From contig JAKAJV010000011.1 of assembly GCA_021813585.1 (NCBI GenBank), positions 1 through 33,009 of the forward strand: a stretch of 33,009 nt of DNA, given 5' to 3'. The notes below the pieces were generated by a model that was not told where the DNA came from, did no database searches, and saw only the letters and a list, made by a program, of their open reading frames with translations. This document shows, in pieces, positions 19,522-28,637 of this stretch; the first letter of the stretch is position 1; each line of letters starts with the position of its first letter. This DNA is from Bacteroidota bacterium. GTDB taxonomy: Bacteria > Bacteroidota > Ignavibacteria > Ignavibacteriales > Ignavibacteriaceae. The position numbers and the translations under genes were made by a program.

Positions 19522-20961
19522 TCAACCCTTTCCGTAAAAAAATACCAGCCAAACTAAAGTGAAAACAGGGACAAGGACTACAAAGGAATATTTAACTATA
19601 TAAGAAAAAAAGCTGGGCATATTAATCCCGGCCCGTTCACTTATTGATTTAACCATAAAGTTCGGTCCGTTGCCTATATACGTCATCGCTCCGAAGAAGA
19701 CGGCGGCAACAGAAATTGCTTTAAGATAAATTTCGTCTATAGATACAAATTGTAAAACATGGGCTTTTAAAGAAACATCCAGCGCATATTTGCCCATAGC
19801 AGCGCTGAGAAAATTCATATATGTCGGCGTATTATCTAGTACGGCAGAAAGCGAGCCGGTAGCCCAGTAAAAAATTCCCGCATTCAATTTGCTGCCTATT
19901 ACATGCGCTTCATTAGCTATCAGTTGCAGCGCCGGAATCATAGCGGCAAATATTCCTGCGAACAAATAAGCGACTTCTTTAATCGGCTCAAAGTCAAACT
20001 CGTTGTCTGTTAAAGCAGTCTTATCGGCAAATTTATAGGATAAAACCACGACTGCAAACATAACAATTTCTCTTATCCCGAACGGCAAAGGTGAAAGGTT
20101 AGGCACCCAGCCGAACACAACGGGATCGATAAAAACAGCAATGATAATTATTAAAAGGAATATCAAATTTCTAGTCCCTTTAATCTGAATCTTGCCGGAG
20201 TGCGCCGTAACTTTTCCCGCATCCTTCTTGTTGTTAACATCAAAAAAATAAAATACCGCAATTACTAAAAGAACAGCCGGCAGCCATATATACCATACGT
20301 TTTTAATTACCCAGAAAAAAGGAACGCCGCTTAGATACCCCAGAAACAAAGGCGGATCGCCGATAGGCGTTAGTGCACCGCCGATATTGCTGACTATAAA
20401 AATAAAAAATATTATATGGTACGGTGCAATCCTTTCCCTATTCATTCTTATAAAAGGCCTTATAAGAAGCATCGACGCGCCTGTAGTTCCGATAATGTTG
20501 GATATAAAAGCACCGAACAATAAAAACAAAACATTCATTAAGGGCGTGGATTTCTTATCCACCTTAATAAGTATACCGCCCGAAGCCACAAAGAGCGAGC
20601 TTAGCAAAGCAATAAACGAAATATATTCCGTTAAAGTATGCAGAAGGCTTTCATAGTTGTTTAAGAAAAAAATATAATAGACTACCACAACAAGCCCGAG
20701 CAATATTGAAATTTTCGGGTAATGATTTTCCCAGAAGTGTTTGTAGAACAAAGGCCCGGTTGCAATCATCAACAAGAGCAATATAAACGGAATAACCATT
20801 AGCGGATTAGGCAGGGCGTTCACGCCGCTTCCGGCTGCGGTATTCACCAGCCTATCTACAGCAGAATGACTTTCTACAGCCTGTGCTGCCGTAAAATCAA
20901 TACTTAGAAAGAACAAATAAACGAATAAAGCTATAAAAAATATTATCCATTTAAATTTCAA
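19522..20961 (-). CDS. NhaD/ArsB-type sodium:proton antiporter-like protein
   Basis: The 479-residue polytopic membrane protein belongs to the ion-transporter superfamily with two inverted repeats. The first repeat has S-N-I-I-G-T-T-G-A-S at 154-163 and S-N-I-G-G-A-L-T-P-I-G-D-P-P at 191-204. The second has L-D-N-T-P-T-Y-M-N-F and Y-I-G-N-G-P-N-F-M. These helix-break motifs place it near the sodium:proton antiporters of the NhaD type rather than citrate symporters, although the ion is not proven by sequence. The start is TTG with AAAGGA 8 nt upstream; the next Met (residue 55) would remove the first hydrophobic segment. It is 13 bp after nuoM and 3 bp before the acidic small gene, so it sits within the Complex I cluster. 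Confidence 0.86.
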   Translation of the reverse strand: MKFKWIIFFIALFVYLFFLSIDFTAAQAVESHSAVDRLVNTAAGSGVNALPNPLMVIPFILLLLMIATGPLFYKHFWENHYPKISILLGLVVVVYYIFFLNNYESLLHTLTEYISFIALLSSLFVASGGILIKVDKKSTPLMNVLFLLFGAFISNIIGTTGASMLLIRPFIRMNRERIAPYHIIFFIFIVSNIGGALTPIGDPPLFLGYLSGVPFFWVIKNVWYIWLPAVLLVIAVFYFFDVNNKKDAGKVTAHSGKIQIKGTRNLIFLLIIIIAVFIDPVVFGWVPNLSPLPFGIREIVMFAVVVLSYKFADKTALTDNEFDFEPIKEVAYLFAGIFAAMIPALQLIANEAHVIGSKLNAGIFYWATGSLSAVLDNTPTYMNFLSAAMGKYALDVSLKAHVLQFVSIDEIYLKAISVAAVFFGAMTYIGNGPNFMVKSISERAGINMPSFFSYIVKYSFVVLVPVFTLVWLVFFYGKG

Positions 20962-20974
20962 TAGAATCCTTTCA

Positions 20975-22498
20975 CTACTTCATTCCTATTATTTTATTTG
21001 GTAATACTTGCTCAATAATTGATTGAGTGGATTTGGCAGACACTTTTAAGAAAGTGCCCGGATAAATCCCGATCCAAACGATGAATAGAAATATAGATGC
21101 CAGGACGAAAATTTCCCGGTTGTTCATATCGGTAAGCGTACTCATTTTAGGATTTTTAACTTCGCCGAAGAAAACTCTCTGGTACATCCATAAAAGATAA
21201 ACCGCCGCAAAAATAACGCCGCTGGCTGCAAACACCGTATACCACCAGCTGTTCAATACAGGGGATTTAAAGGAACCGATTAAAATTAAAAACTCACCCA
21301 CAAACCCGTTTAATCCGGGTAATCCGATTGATGACAATGAAGCAATCATAAAAAATGTTGCAAAGACCGGGACTACTCTGGCGATGCCGCCGTATTCGGA
21401 AATTTCCCTTGTATGTGTCCTATCATAAACAACTCCGACTAAAAGGAACAGAGCTCCGGTAGAAAGGCCGTGGTTTATCATTTGAATTACCGCTCCTTGA
21501 ACTGCCTCAGGCGTCATTGCAAAAATTCCCAGGACTACAAAGCCAAGGTGTGCAACCGATGAGTAAGCCACCAGCTTCTTCATATCTTTCTGTACCATAG
21601 CAACCAAAGCGCCGTAAATAATACCTATAATTGCCAGCACGGAAATGTAAGGCGCAAAGTGAATTGAGGCTTGAGGAAACAACGGAAGGCAAAATCTCAA
21701 CAGACCGTATGTTCCCATCTTAAGCAATACCCCCGCAAGAATTACGCTGCCTGCGGTGGGCGCTTGCACGTGTGCATCCGGCAGCCATGTATGCAGCGGG
21801 AACAAGGGCACTTTTATTGCAAAGCTTAACGCGAATGCAAGGAACATCCATTCCTGAATGTTGGCTTGGATAGTCGGACCTATACTATAAAGTTCCAATA
21901 AGTTTGTAGAAAAATGACCTAGCGATGAAGAAGCATAAACAGCCAGCCAGACAATAGCAACAAGCATAAGAAGGCTGCCAAACATTGTGTAGAGGAAAAA
22001 TTTAACCGATGCGTAAATTCTGTTGTCGCCTCCCCAGATGCCGATAATAAAATACATCGGAATAAGCATCGCTTCCCAGAAAACATAAAACAGGAAAAGA
22101 TCGAGTGCTATAAAAACTCCGAGCATACCTACTTCTAGCAAAAGCATAAAGAAGGTGAACTCCTTTACATTATGCTTAATGCTCTTCCAGCTGGACAGCA
22201 AAGTAAGCGGAGTTAAGAACGTAGTAAGCATTACAAGGAGAAGAGAAATTCCGTCAATACCCACATTATAGCTAATATGCAGGTTTTGAATCCAATCAAA
22301 CTTCTCTACAAATTGAAATCCGCCCTTGGTTAAATCGTAATTAAAAAATAAAACAAGAGAAATGATAAAAGCGAGCACAGAAACAAACAGGCCGAAATAC
22401 CTGACCAAATTCTCTTTATCCTTGCCGAAAAAGAGCAGGATAATGCTTCCGGCTAACGGAGCTAGTATTAGAAATGACAGCAGATAATTATTTTCCAT
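20975..22498 (-). CDS. nuoM: NADH-quinone oxidoreductase subunit M
   Basis: The middle antiporter-like subunit of the Complex I membrane arm has 507 residues and about 14 helices. Glu142 in F-W-E-A-M-L-I-P-M-Y-F at 140-150, Lys229 in F-A-I-K-V-P-L-F-P-L-H-T-W-L-P-D at 226-241 and Lys260 match the charged residues of the proton path. H-V-Q-A-P-T-A-G-S at 243-251 is also diagnostic. The ATG is 3 bp after the nuoL stop, and its own stop (TAG) is 13 bp before the antiporter gene. All residues expected for pumping appear intact. Confidence 0.97.
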   Translation of the reverse strand: MENNYLLSFLILAPLAGSIILLFFGKDKENLVRYFGLFVSVLAFIISLVLFFNYDLTKGGFQFVEKFDWIQNLHISYNVGIDGISLLLVMLTTFLTPLTLLSSWKSIKHNVKEFTFFMLLLEVGMLGVFIALDLFLFYVFWEAMLIPMYFIIGIWGGDNRIYASVKFFLYTMFGSLLMLVAIVWLAVYASSSLGHFSTNLLELYSIGPTIQANIQEWMFLAFALSFAIKVPLFPLHTWLPDAHVQAPTAGSVILAGVLLKMGTYGLLRFCLPLFPQASIHFAPYISVLAIIGIIYGALVAMVQKDMKKLVAYSSVAHLGFVVLGIFAMTPEAVQGAVIQMINHGLSTGALFLLVGVVYDRTHTREISEYGGIARVVPVFATFFMIASLSSIGLPGLNGFVGEFLILIGSFKSPVLNSWWYTVFAASGVIFAAVYLLWMYQRVFFGEVKNPKMSTLTDMNNREIFVLASIFLFIVWIGIYPGTFLKVSAKSTQSIIEQVLPNKIIGMK

Positions 22499-22501
22499 AA
22501 T

Positions 22502-24469
22502 TTATAAACTTAGAATTAACCAGAATAATGCAGTTACAATTCCCAGCATCATTACAAGGGCATATGATTGAGCGACGCCGGTTTGAACCTTTCTTATCTT
22601 TGCCGAGACGTATCCGATAATTGATGCCGTACCGTTAACAATTCCGTCAATAAGGCCGGCATCGGTAATTTTCCACAACAATTTTTCGGAGCCAACTACA
22701 ATAGGCTTAACAACGGTTTTCTCATACGCTTCGTCAACAAAATATTTATTAAACAAAAGATTATAAATGCCTTTAAACTTTTGCGCATATACGGCAGGCT
22801 TTTGGGTATTGTGGATATATAAATATCTTGCGTACCAGATGCTCAAGGCCGCTCCGATAACAGTAACGCTCATTAGTAATATTTCTTCAAAATGCGAATG
22901 AGTTCCGTAAATCATTAATCTTGATTGGGCATTGGCAAAAACCGGTTCAAGCCAATTTTCGAAAGCATTTCCGTTTGCGCCCGAAAACAATTCGGGGATA
23001 CCGATGAAGCCGCCGATAACAGACAGTACTGCCAAAATCATTAAGGGAACCGTCATTATTTTGGGAGATTCATGCGGGTGCTTGTCGTGCCCGAACCTTT
23101 CCTTACCTTCAAAAGTCAGGTATACAAGTCTAAACATATAGAATGCAGTCATCAACGCGGTAATTGCGCCTATAAGCCAATAAAGGAAATTGCCGTTGGC
23201 AAACGAGTACCAAAGTATTTCATCTTTACTAAAGAAACCGGCAAACGGCGGTATACCGGAGATAGCAAGAGAAGCGGCAAGGAAAGTTAAATACGTAACC
23301 GGCATATATTTTTTTAATCCGCCGTACTGCTGTATGTTCTGTTCATCGTGCATAGCATGGATAACGGAACCGGCACCGAGAAATAACAGGGCCTTAAAAA
23401 AAGCGTGCGTCATTACGTGAAAGATTCCGGCGGAAAAAGCGCCTACGCCTAATGCTAAGAACATATATCCGAGCTGGCTTATTGTTGAATAAGCCAGAAC
23501 TTTTTTAATATCGTTTTGAACAAGTCCGATAGTTGCGGCAAACATTGCAGTTAAAACTCCGACCACAGCAACTACCGTCATTATTGCAGGAGCGGAAGCG
23601 TAAATAATTGAACAGCGGGCAACCATATACACACCGGCAGTTACCATTGTTGCTGCATGTATTAAGGCCGAAACGGGCGTGGGACCGGCCATTGCATCGG
23701 GCAGCCAAATGTATAGCGGTATTTGCGCAGACTTACCTGTAGCGCCTATAAACAGGAATAATGCTATAAAGTTGAATGTACTTGACGGGATATTAAGCGC
23801 ATTAATTCTGGAAAACACTTCATTAAAGTTTAAGCTGCCGAAAGTCAAATAAATTAAAAACATTCCAAGTAGAAATCCGAAATCGCCTATCCTGTTAACA
23901 ATGAATGCCTTCTTTGCCGCATCGCTTGTAGAGCTTTTCTCAAACTTGCGGTCATACCAAAATCCAATCAGCAGGTACGAGCAGAGCCCTACTCCTTCCC
24001 AGCCAAGAAAAAGAAGAACAAAGTTATCGCTTAAAATTAAATTCATCATTGCAAAGATGAACAAGTTAAGATATGAGAAGAACCTCCAGAATGCCTTATC
24101 ACCATGCATATAGCCGATTGAATAAACATGGATAATAAAACCTACTCCTGTAACAACAAGCGCCATAATAAGTGAAAGCTGGTCAACCTGGTAAGCAACG
24201 CTTATGTTTAATCCGCCTGCCTGTATCCATGTAAAAAGATTAACTATGGTTTGTCTATTTTCGGCCGGCAAAGCGAGCGTCTGGATAAACGCGCCGATTA
24301 CAATTAAAAAAGATAAACCGATTGCGCCGCTTCCTATTATTCCGATTATCTTTTCGTTTTTTCCGCCGGAGGCGGATCCGCCTAGGCGTGAAATTTTTCT
24401 TCCGAACAGCCCGTTAATCAAAAACCCCAGAAAAGGGAGCAGAACCGTTAAGTATATTAATTGAATCAT
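22502..24469 (-). CDS. nuoL: NADH-quinone oxidoreductase subunit L, with palindrome-encoded N-terminal loop
   Basis: The distal antiporter-like subunit has 655 residues, somewhat longer than the 613 of E. coli. Glu158 in G-W-E-G-V-G-L-C-S-Y-L at 156-166 and Lys246 in G-A-T-G-K-S-A-Q-I-P-L at 242-252 are the expected channel residues, followed by W-L-P-D-A-M-A-G-P-T-P-V. The C-terminal part includes the region expected to form the long lateral helix and a last membrane anchor. Residues 28-36 (R-L-G-G-S-A-S-G-G) are encoded by a GC-rich nested palindrome that looks inserted into the loop after the first membrane helix. The ATG is 9 bp after nuoK. Confidence 0.97.
   Translation of the reverse strand: MIQLIYLTVLLPFLGFLINGLFGRKISRLGGSASGGKNEKIIGIIGSGAIGLSFLIVIGAFIQTLALPAENRQTIVNLFTWIQAGGLNISVAYQVDQLSLIMALVVTGVGFIIHVYSIGYMHGDKAFWRFFSYLNLFIFAMMNLILSDNFVLLFLGWEGVGLCSYLLIGFWYDRKFEKSSTSDAAKKAFIVNRIGDFGFLLGMFLIYLTFGSLNFNEVFSRINALNIPSSTFNFIALFLFIGATGKSAQIPLYIWLPDAMAGPTPVSALIHAATMVTAGVYMVARCSIIYASAPAIMTVVAVVGVLTAMFAATIGLVQNDIKKVLAYSTISQLGYMFLALGVGAFSAGIFHVMTHAFFKALLFLGAGSVIHAMHDEQNIQQYGGLKKYMPVTYLTFLAASLAISGIPPFAGFFSKDEILWYSFANGNFLYWLIGAITALMTAFYMFRLVYLTFEGKERFGHDKHPHESPKIMTVPLMILAVLSVIGGFIGIPELFSGANGNAFENWLEPVFANAQSRLMIYGTHSHFEEILLMSVTVIGAALSIWYARYLYIHNTQKPAVYAQKFKGIYNLLFNKYFVDEAYEKTVVKPIVVGSEKLLWKITDAGLIDGIVNGTASIIGYVSAKIRKVQTGVAQSYALVMMLGIVTALFWLILSL
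24362..24388. repeat. GC-rich nested palindrome inside the nuoL coding region
   Basis: Three overlapping palindromic units occupy these 27 bases. A 6-bp stem TCCGCC/GGCGGA with a 3-nt loop lies at 24362-24376. A perfect 12-bp palindrome GGCGGATCCGCC is at 24371-24382. A perfect 10-bp palindrome CGCCTAGGCG is at 24379-24388. The DNA around it is AT-rich. The element is read in frame as residues 28-36 of NuoL, in the first loop, where length is normally variable. It looks like a small dispersed palindromic element captured by a gene, as with Rickettsia palindromic elements, but no second copy is present in this window. Confidence 0.6.
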
Positions 24470-24478
24470 AGAGGATTA

Positions 24479-24784
24479 TTACCACTTTAAGATATTTATT
24501 TCATCAATATTGACGGTTAATTTATTCCTGAACAGGGCTATAATGATAGCAAGACCTACAGCAGCTTCAGCCGCTGCAACCGTCATTACAAAGAATACAA
24601 ATAACTGCCCAACTGAGTTGCCCATATAAGATGAGAATGAAACGAGTGTTAAATTTGCAGAGTTAAGCATCAGCTCGACAGACATAAATACTATGATGGC
24701 ATTTCTTCTGGTTAAAACGCCGGTAACACCAACAACAAACATAAAGGCGCTTAATATTAAGTAATATTCTATAGGTATAGTCAT
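24479..24784 (-). CDS. nuoK: NADH-quinone oxidoreductase subunit K
   Basis: This small membrane-arm subunit of Complex I has 101 residues and three transmembrane helices. The two conserved membrane glutamates are present: Glu37 in S-V-E-L-M-L-N near 35-41 and Glu73 in A-A-A-E-A-A-V-G-L near 70-78, matching E. coli Glu36 and Glu72 of the proton path. N-S-A-N-L-T at 41-46 is family-typical. The ATG follows the nuoJ stop by 4 bp. Length and sequence are fully normal. Confidence 0.97.
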   Translation of the reverse strand: MTIPIEYYLILSAFMFVVGVTGVLTRRNAIIVFMSVELMLNSANLTLVSFSSYMGNSVGQLFVFFVMTVAAAEAAVGLAIIIALFRNKLTVNIDEINILKW

Positions 24785-24788
24785 AATA

Positions 24789-25301
24789 TTATTCGAATTT
24801 CTTTTTAGCTAGAACCAACGCACCTATTGTAGCTGCTAACAGTAAGTAACCGGCAGCTTCAAACGGCAATATGTAATTTGTGTATAATTCTTTTCCAATT
24901 TGCTCTATAGTCCCCGCATTAACACTTGCCGCAACAGCAGGATTTGCGGCAGGAGTCGGCCTGGAAATAAATATCATAAAAGCTAATTGAATGAAAACCA
25001 ACGCCGTAATAACGATTGCGAATATTTTGATCTTAGGGTGCGAACTGAAGAATTTTTCCTTCTCCGGTTTCAGCAGCATAATTACAAAAAGGAATAAGAC
25101 CATTATTGCACCGGCATAAACTATTACCTGAGCAACTGCTATAAACTGAGCATTAAGTAAAAGATACAGTCCGGCTAAGGCAGCAAAATTTAGTACTAGA
25201 AAAAGCGCACTGATTACAGGATTTGACCTGGTAATCATTAAGATTGATGATACCGCCGCAACGGATGCAAATACTATGAATATAATTAATTCTAAGGACA
25301 T
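24789..25301 (-). CDS. nuoJ: NADH-quinone oxidoreductase subunit J
   Basis: This five-helix membrane-arm subunit has 170 residues. The conserved third-helix segment is visible as [20 protein letters not shown] at about 58-77. It contains the pi-bulge region implicated in coupling quinone reduction to pumping. A periplasmic A/P-rich loop sits near 113-127. It is the first gene of the local nuoJKLMN cluster; upstream is asnS on the same strand across 186 bp, not nuoI. The ATG at 25299-25301 has no Shine-Dalgarno in its AT-rich leader. A TTGCTC/TATTAT pair in that leader could be a promoter, but only weakly. Confidence 0.95.
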   Translation of the reverse strand: MSLELIIFIVFASVAAVSSILMITRSNPVISALFLVLNFAALAGLYLLLNAQFIAVAQVIVYAGAIMVLFLFVIMLLKPEKEKFFSSHPKIKIFAIVITALVFIQLAFMIFISRPTPAANPAVAASVNAGTIEQIGKELYTNYILPFEAAGYLLLAATIGALVLAKKKFE

Positions 25302-25487
25302 TATATTTTATAAAATTAAATAATAGACTATTGAAAATAATGAGCAAAAACTGATTACACAAAAATATAAAGAAAATGCAACGTGCTTAAATAATATTAT
25401 GATTCAGTTTCCAGCAAAACGATTTATCCAAAGGTTTTTTCGCATATAGAAAACAGAACTGAATAAAATAAAAAACGATCTAAACAA

Positions 25488-26771
25488 CTAAGGAGTATTT
25501 CTATATATCAACCTAGGAAACGGAATCGTTTCTCGAACATGGTCGAGTCCGCAAACCCAGGCAACTGTTCTCTCAAGGCCAAGCCCAAAACCCGAATGCG
25601 GAACCGAACCATATCTTCTTAAATCAAGATACCATTCAAATGCTTCCTGCGGAAGATTATGCTCTTTAATCCGAGATAAAAGAGTCTCGTAATTATCTTC
25701 TCTCTGGCTGCCGCCTATAATTTCACCATAACCTTCCGGTGCCAGCACATCCACAGCAAGAGCAAATTTATCATTCTGGGGATCGCGTTTCATATAGAAT
25801 GCTTTAACTTCCGCCGGATAATGATGAACCATTACAGGCCTGTCAAACTGGTTAGAGATTACGGTTTCATCTGTTCCGCCAAGGTCATTGCCGTATTCAA
25901 ATTCAATTTGATTTTTCATTAATATATCCACAGCTTCGTCATATGATATTCTCGGCAAAGGTTTTTTAACATTCTTAAGCAGAGTAGTATCACGTTCCAA
26001 AATCTTTAATTCTTCTTCTTTATCTTTTAAAACAGTTTGGACAATATATTCCAAGAATTCTTCTGCCAAATCCATATCATTATTTAAATCGGCAAATGCT
26101 ACTTCAGGCTCTACCATCCAGAATTCGGTTAAGTGCCTTCTGGTTTTGGATTTTTCAGCCCTGAATGTGGGACCGAATGTGTAAACTTTTCCCAAAGCCA
26201 TAGCCCCCGCCTCGGCATAAAGTTGACCGGATTGTGTTAGATATGCTTTACCAAGGTCAAAATAATTCGTCTCAAATAAAGTAGAAGTGCCTTCACACGC
26301 AGCAGGAGTAAGAATAGGAGGGTCCATTAATGTAAAGCCACAGTTATCAAAGAAATCTCTTATAGCTTTAACTAATCGATGCCTGATTCGGAGAATTGCT
26401 GTTTGCTTAGTAGAACGAAGCCAGAGATGACGGTGATCCATTAAATATTCAACACCGTGTTCTTTTGGTGTAATAGGATAATTATGCGACTCAGATATTA
26501 ATTTTAATCCGTACGCATCAAGCTCAAATCCTCCGGAAGCTCTTGGTTCAACTTTTACTTTCCCAGTTACTTCAATAGCAGATTCCTGGCCTAAGCTATC
26601 GGCTAATTCAAATACTTCATCAGTTACATTTCCTTTAAAATAAACACATTGAAGCAAACCGGTACCATCTCTAAGGATTACAAATTTTACTTTCCCGCTT
26701 GATCTTTTATTATAAAGCCAACCTTTTAATGTGACTTCCTGGTTAACGAATTGACTTAAATCTTTTATCAA
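25488..26771 (-). CDS. asnS: Asparaginyl-tRNA synthetase
   Basis: This class IIb synthetase charges tRNA-Asn with asparagine. The 427-residue protein has an N-terminal OB-fold anticodon-binding domain (1 to about 105) and a catalytic domain. Motif 2 is [16 protein letters not shown] near 206-221, [10 protein letters not shown] lies near 357-366 and motif 3 [10 protein letters not shown] is near 399-408. The [11 protein letters not shown] wording and the G-G-S-Q-R-E motif separate AsnRS from archaeal-type AspRS. A TTG start is forced: an in-frame stop lies at 26793-26795 with no ATG or GTG between, and the next Met is over 100 residues in. It is divergent from the nitrogen operon. Confidence 0.95.
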   Translation of the reverse strand: MIKDLSQFVNQEVTLKGWLYNKRSSGKVKFVILRDGTGLLQCVYFKGNVTDEVFELADSLGQESAIEVTGKVKVEPRASGGFELDAYGLKLISESHNYPITPKEHGVEYLMDHRHLWLRSTKQTAILRIRHRLVKAIRDFFDNCGFTLMDPPILTPAACEGTSTLFETNYFDLGKAYLTQSGQLYAEAGAMALGKVYTFGPTFRAEKSKTRRHLTEFWMVEPEVAFADLNNDMDLAEEFLEYIVQTVLKDKEEELKILERDTTLLKNVKKPLPRISYDEAVDILMKNQIEFEYGNDLGGTDETVISNQFDRPVMVHHYPAEVKAFYMKRDPQNDKFALAVDVLAPEGYGEIIGGSQREDNYETLLSRIKEHNLPQEAFEWYLDLRRYGSVPHSGFGLGLERTVAWVCGLDHVRETIPFPRLIYRNTP

Positions 26772-27486
<715 letters not shown>

Positions 27487-27512
27487 ATTACTCAACAAAT
27501 AAAAGGATAATT

Positions 27513-28613
27513 ATGATCAAACTTTTAACTACTATCAAAAAGCCGTTCATAGTCTTAGGGCTATGTACGCTAATCAGTCCAAGCATTTTTGCTCAGGATA
27601 AGGACACCTCATCAGTTTCCAATCCCCTTTCCATTACAGGGCTGATTGATATAAACTTTAATAAAAATTTTAATAATCCTGCCAGCCATATAAATGCCTA
27701 CAGAAACTTCGATATCTATGAAAACCAGTTTAATTTAAATCTTGCAAAGATTACACTGCAAAAAGATGCCAGCCCGGTTGGTTTTAAAGTAGATCTGGGA
27801 TTTGGTCAAGCTATGGATATAGTAAATAGCGATGCGAGTCTTGGTGGTGAAAAATCGCTTCGCAATGTTGAGCAGGCTTACCTAACCGCTAAACTACCTA
27901 TAGGAAACGGTTTAACAGTTAACGCAGGCAAGATGGTTACACACATGGGCGGCGAAGTTATCGAGACAAACAGCAATATTAATTACAGCAGGTCTTTTCT
28001 TTTTGCTTATGCTATACCTTACTTTCATTTAGGTGTATGCGCCAGCTACCCTTTCAACGATAAATTTAGTGCCACTCTTTATGTCTATAACGGTTGGAAC
28101 AATGTTGTAGACAATAATAAAGATAAAACACTCGGCGCTGAAATAAATTGGTCTCCTTCTTCTTCCTTTGCCTTTATTGAAAATTGGATAGGCGGACCCG
28201 AAGAACCCAACAGTACTCAGAAGCGGAATGTATTTGCTACAATAATTAATTATCAGCCATCAGACGCTGTGTTTGTAACGCTCAATGCCGACTATGGACA
28301 GGAAGCACTGGACCCATCGGGATTGGCAATATGGAAGGGCGCGGCGATAACAGGAAAATTCTCCCTAAGCGATTTATCCTCAATTGGTATAAGAGGTGAG
28401 TACTACTATGACCAATCCGGTTTTACTACAGGCACACTTCAGGAGCTTAAAGAAATAACTCTTACATACCAATATAATTTCACTTCAAATTTATTCACCA
28501 GAATCGAATTCAGGAGAGACTGGTCGGATGCTAATACTTTTGAAGACTCTTCTGGCGGTTTTACAAAAAACAACCAGAATACTTTACTAATAGGATCAGT
28601 ATATACTTTTTAA
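27513..28613 (+). CDS. Outer-membrane beta-barrel porin (BBP2/OmpL-like)
   Basis: The 366-residue protein has a signal peptide (hydrophobic core about 11-23, S-I-F-A-Q-D cleavage near 27) and then alternating amphipathic strands ending in an aromatic residue, V-Y-T-F. The stretch M-V-T-H-M-G-G-E-V-I-E-T and S-R-S-F-L-F-A-Y-A-I-P-Y-F-H-L-G, then Y-V-Y-N-G-W-N, is characteristic of putative beta-barrel porin-2 proteins. It probably lets small nitrogenous solutes across the outer membrane. Its position between P-II and Amt supports a role in ammonium or related uptake, which is inference from context. An AAAAGGA site precedes the ATG. Confidence 0.83.
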   Translation: MIKLLTTIKKPFIVLGLCTLISPSIFAQDKDTSSVSNPLSITGLIDINFNKNFNNPASHINAYRNFDIYENQFNLNLAKITLQKDASPVGFKVDLGFGQAMDIVNSDASLGGEKSLRNVEQAYLTAKLPIGNGLTVNAGKMVTHMGGEVIETNSNINYSRSFLFAYAIPYFHLGVCASYPFNDKFSATLYVYNGWNNVVDNNKDKTLGAEINWSPSSSFAFIENWIGGPEEPNSTQKRNVFATIINYQPSDAVFVTLNADYGQEALDPSGLAIWKGAAITGKFSLSDLSSIGIRGEYYYDQSGFTTGTLQELKEITLTYQYNFTSNLFTRIEFRRDWSDANTFEDSSGGFTKNNQNTLLIGSVYTF

Positions 28614-28637
28614 TAAAAAATAATATTAGGAGAAAGA

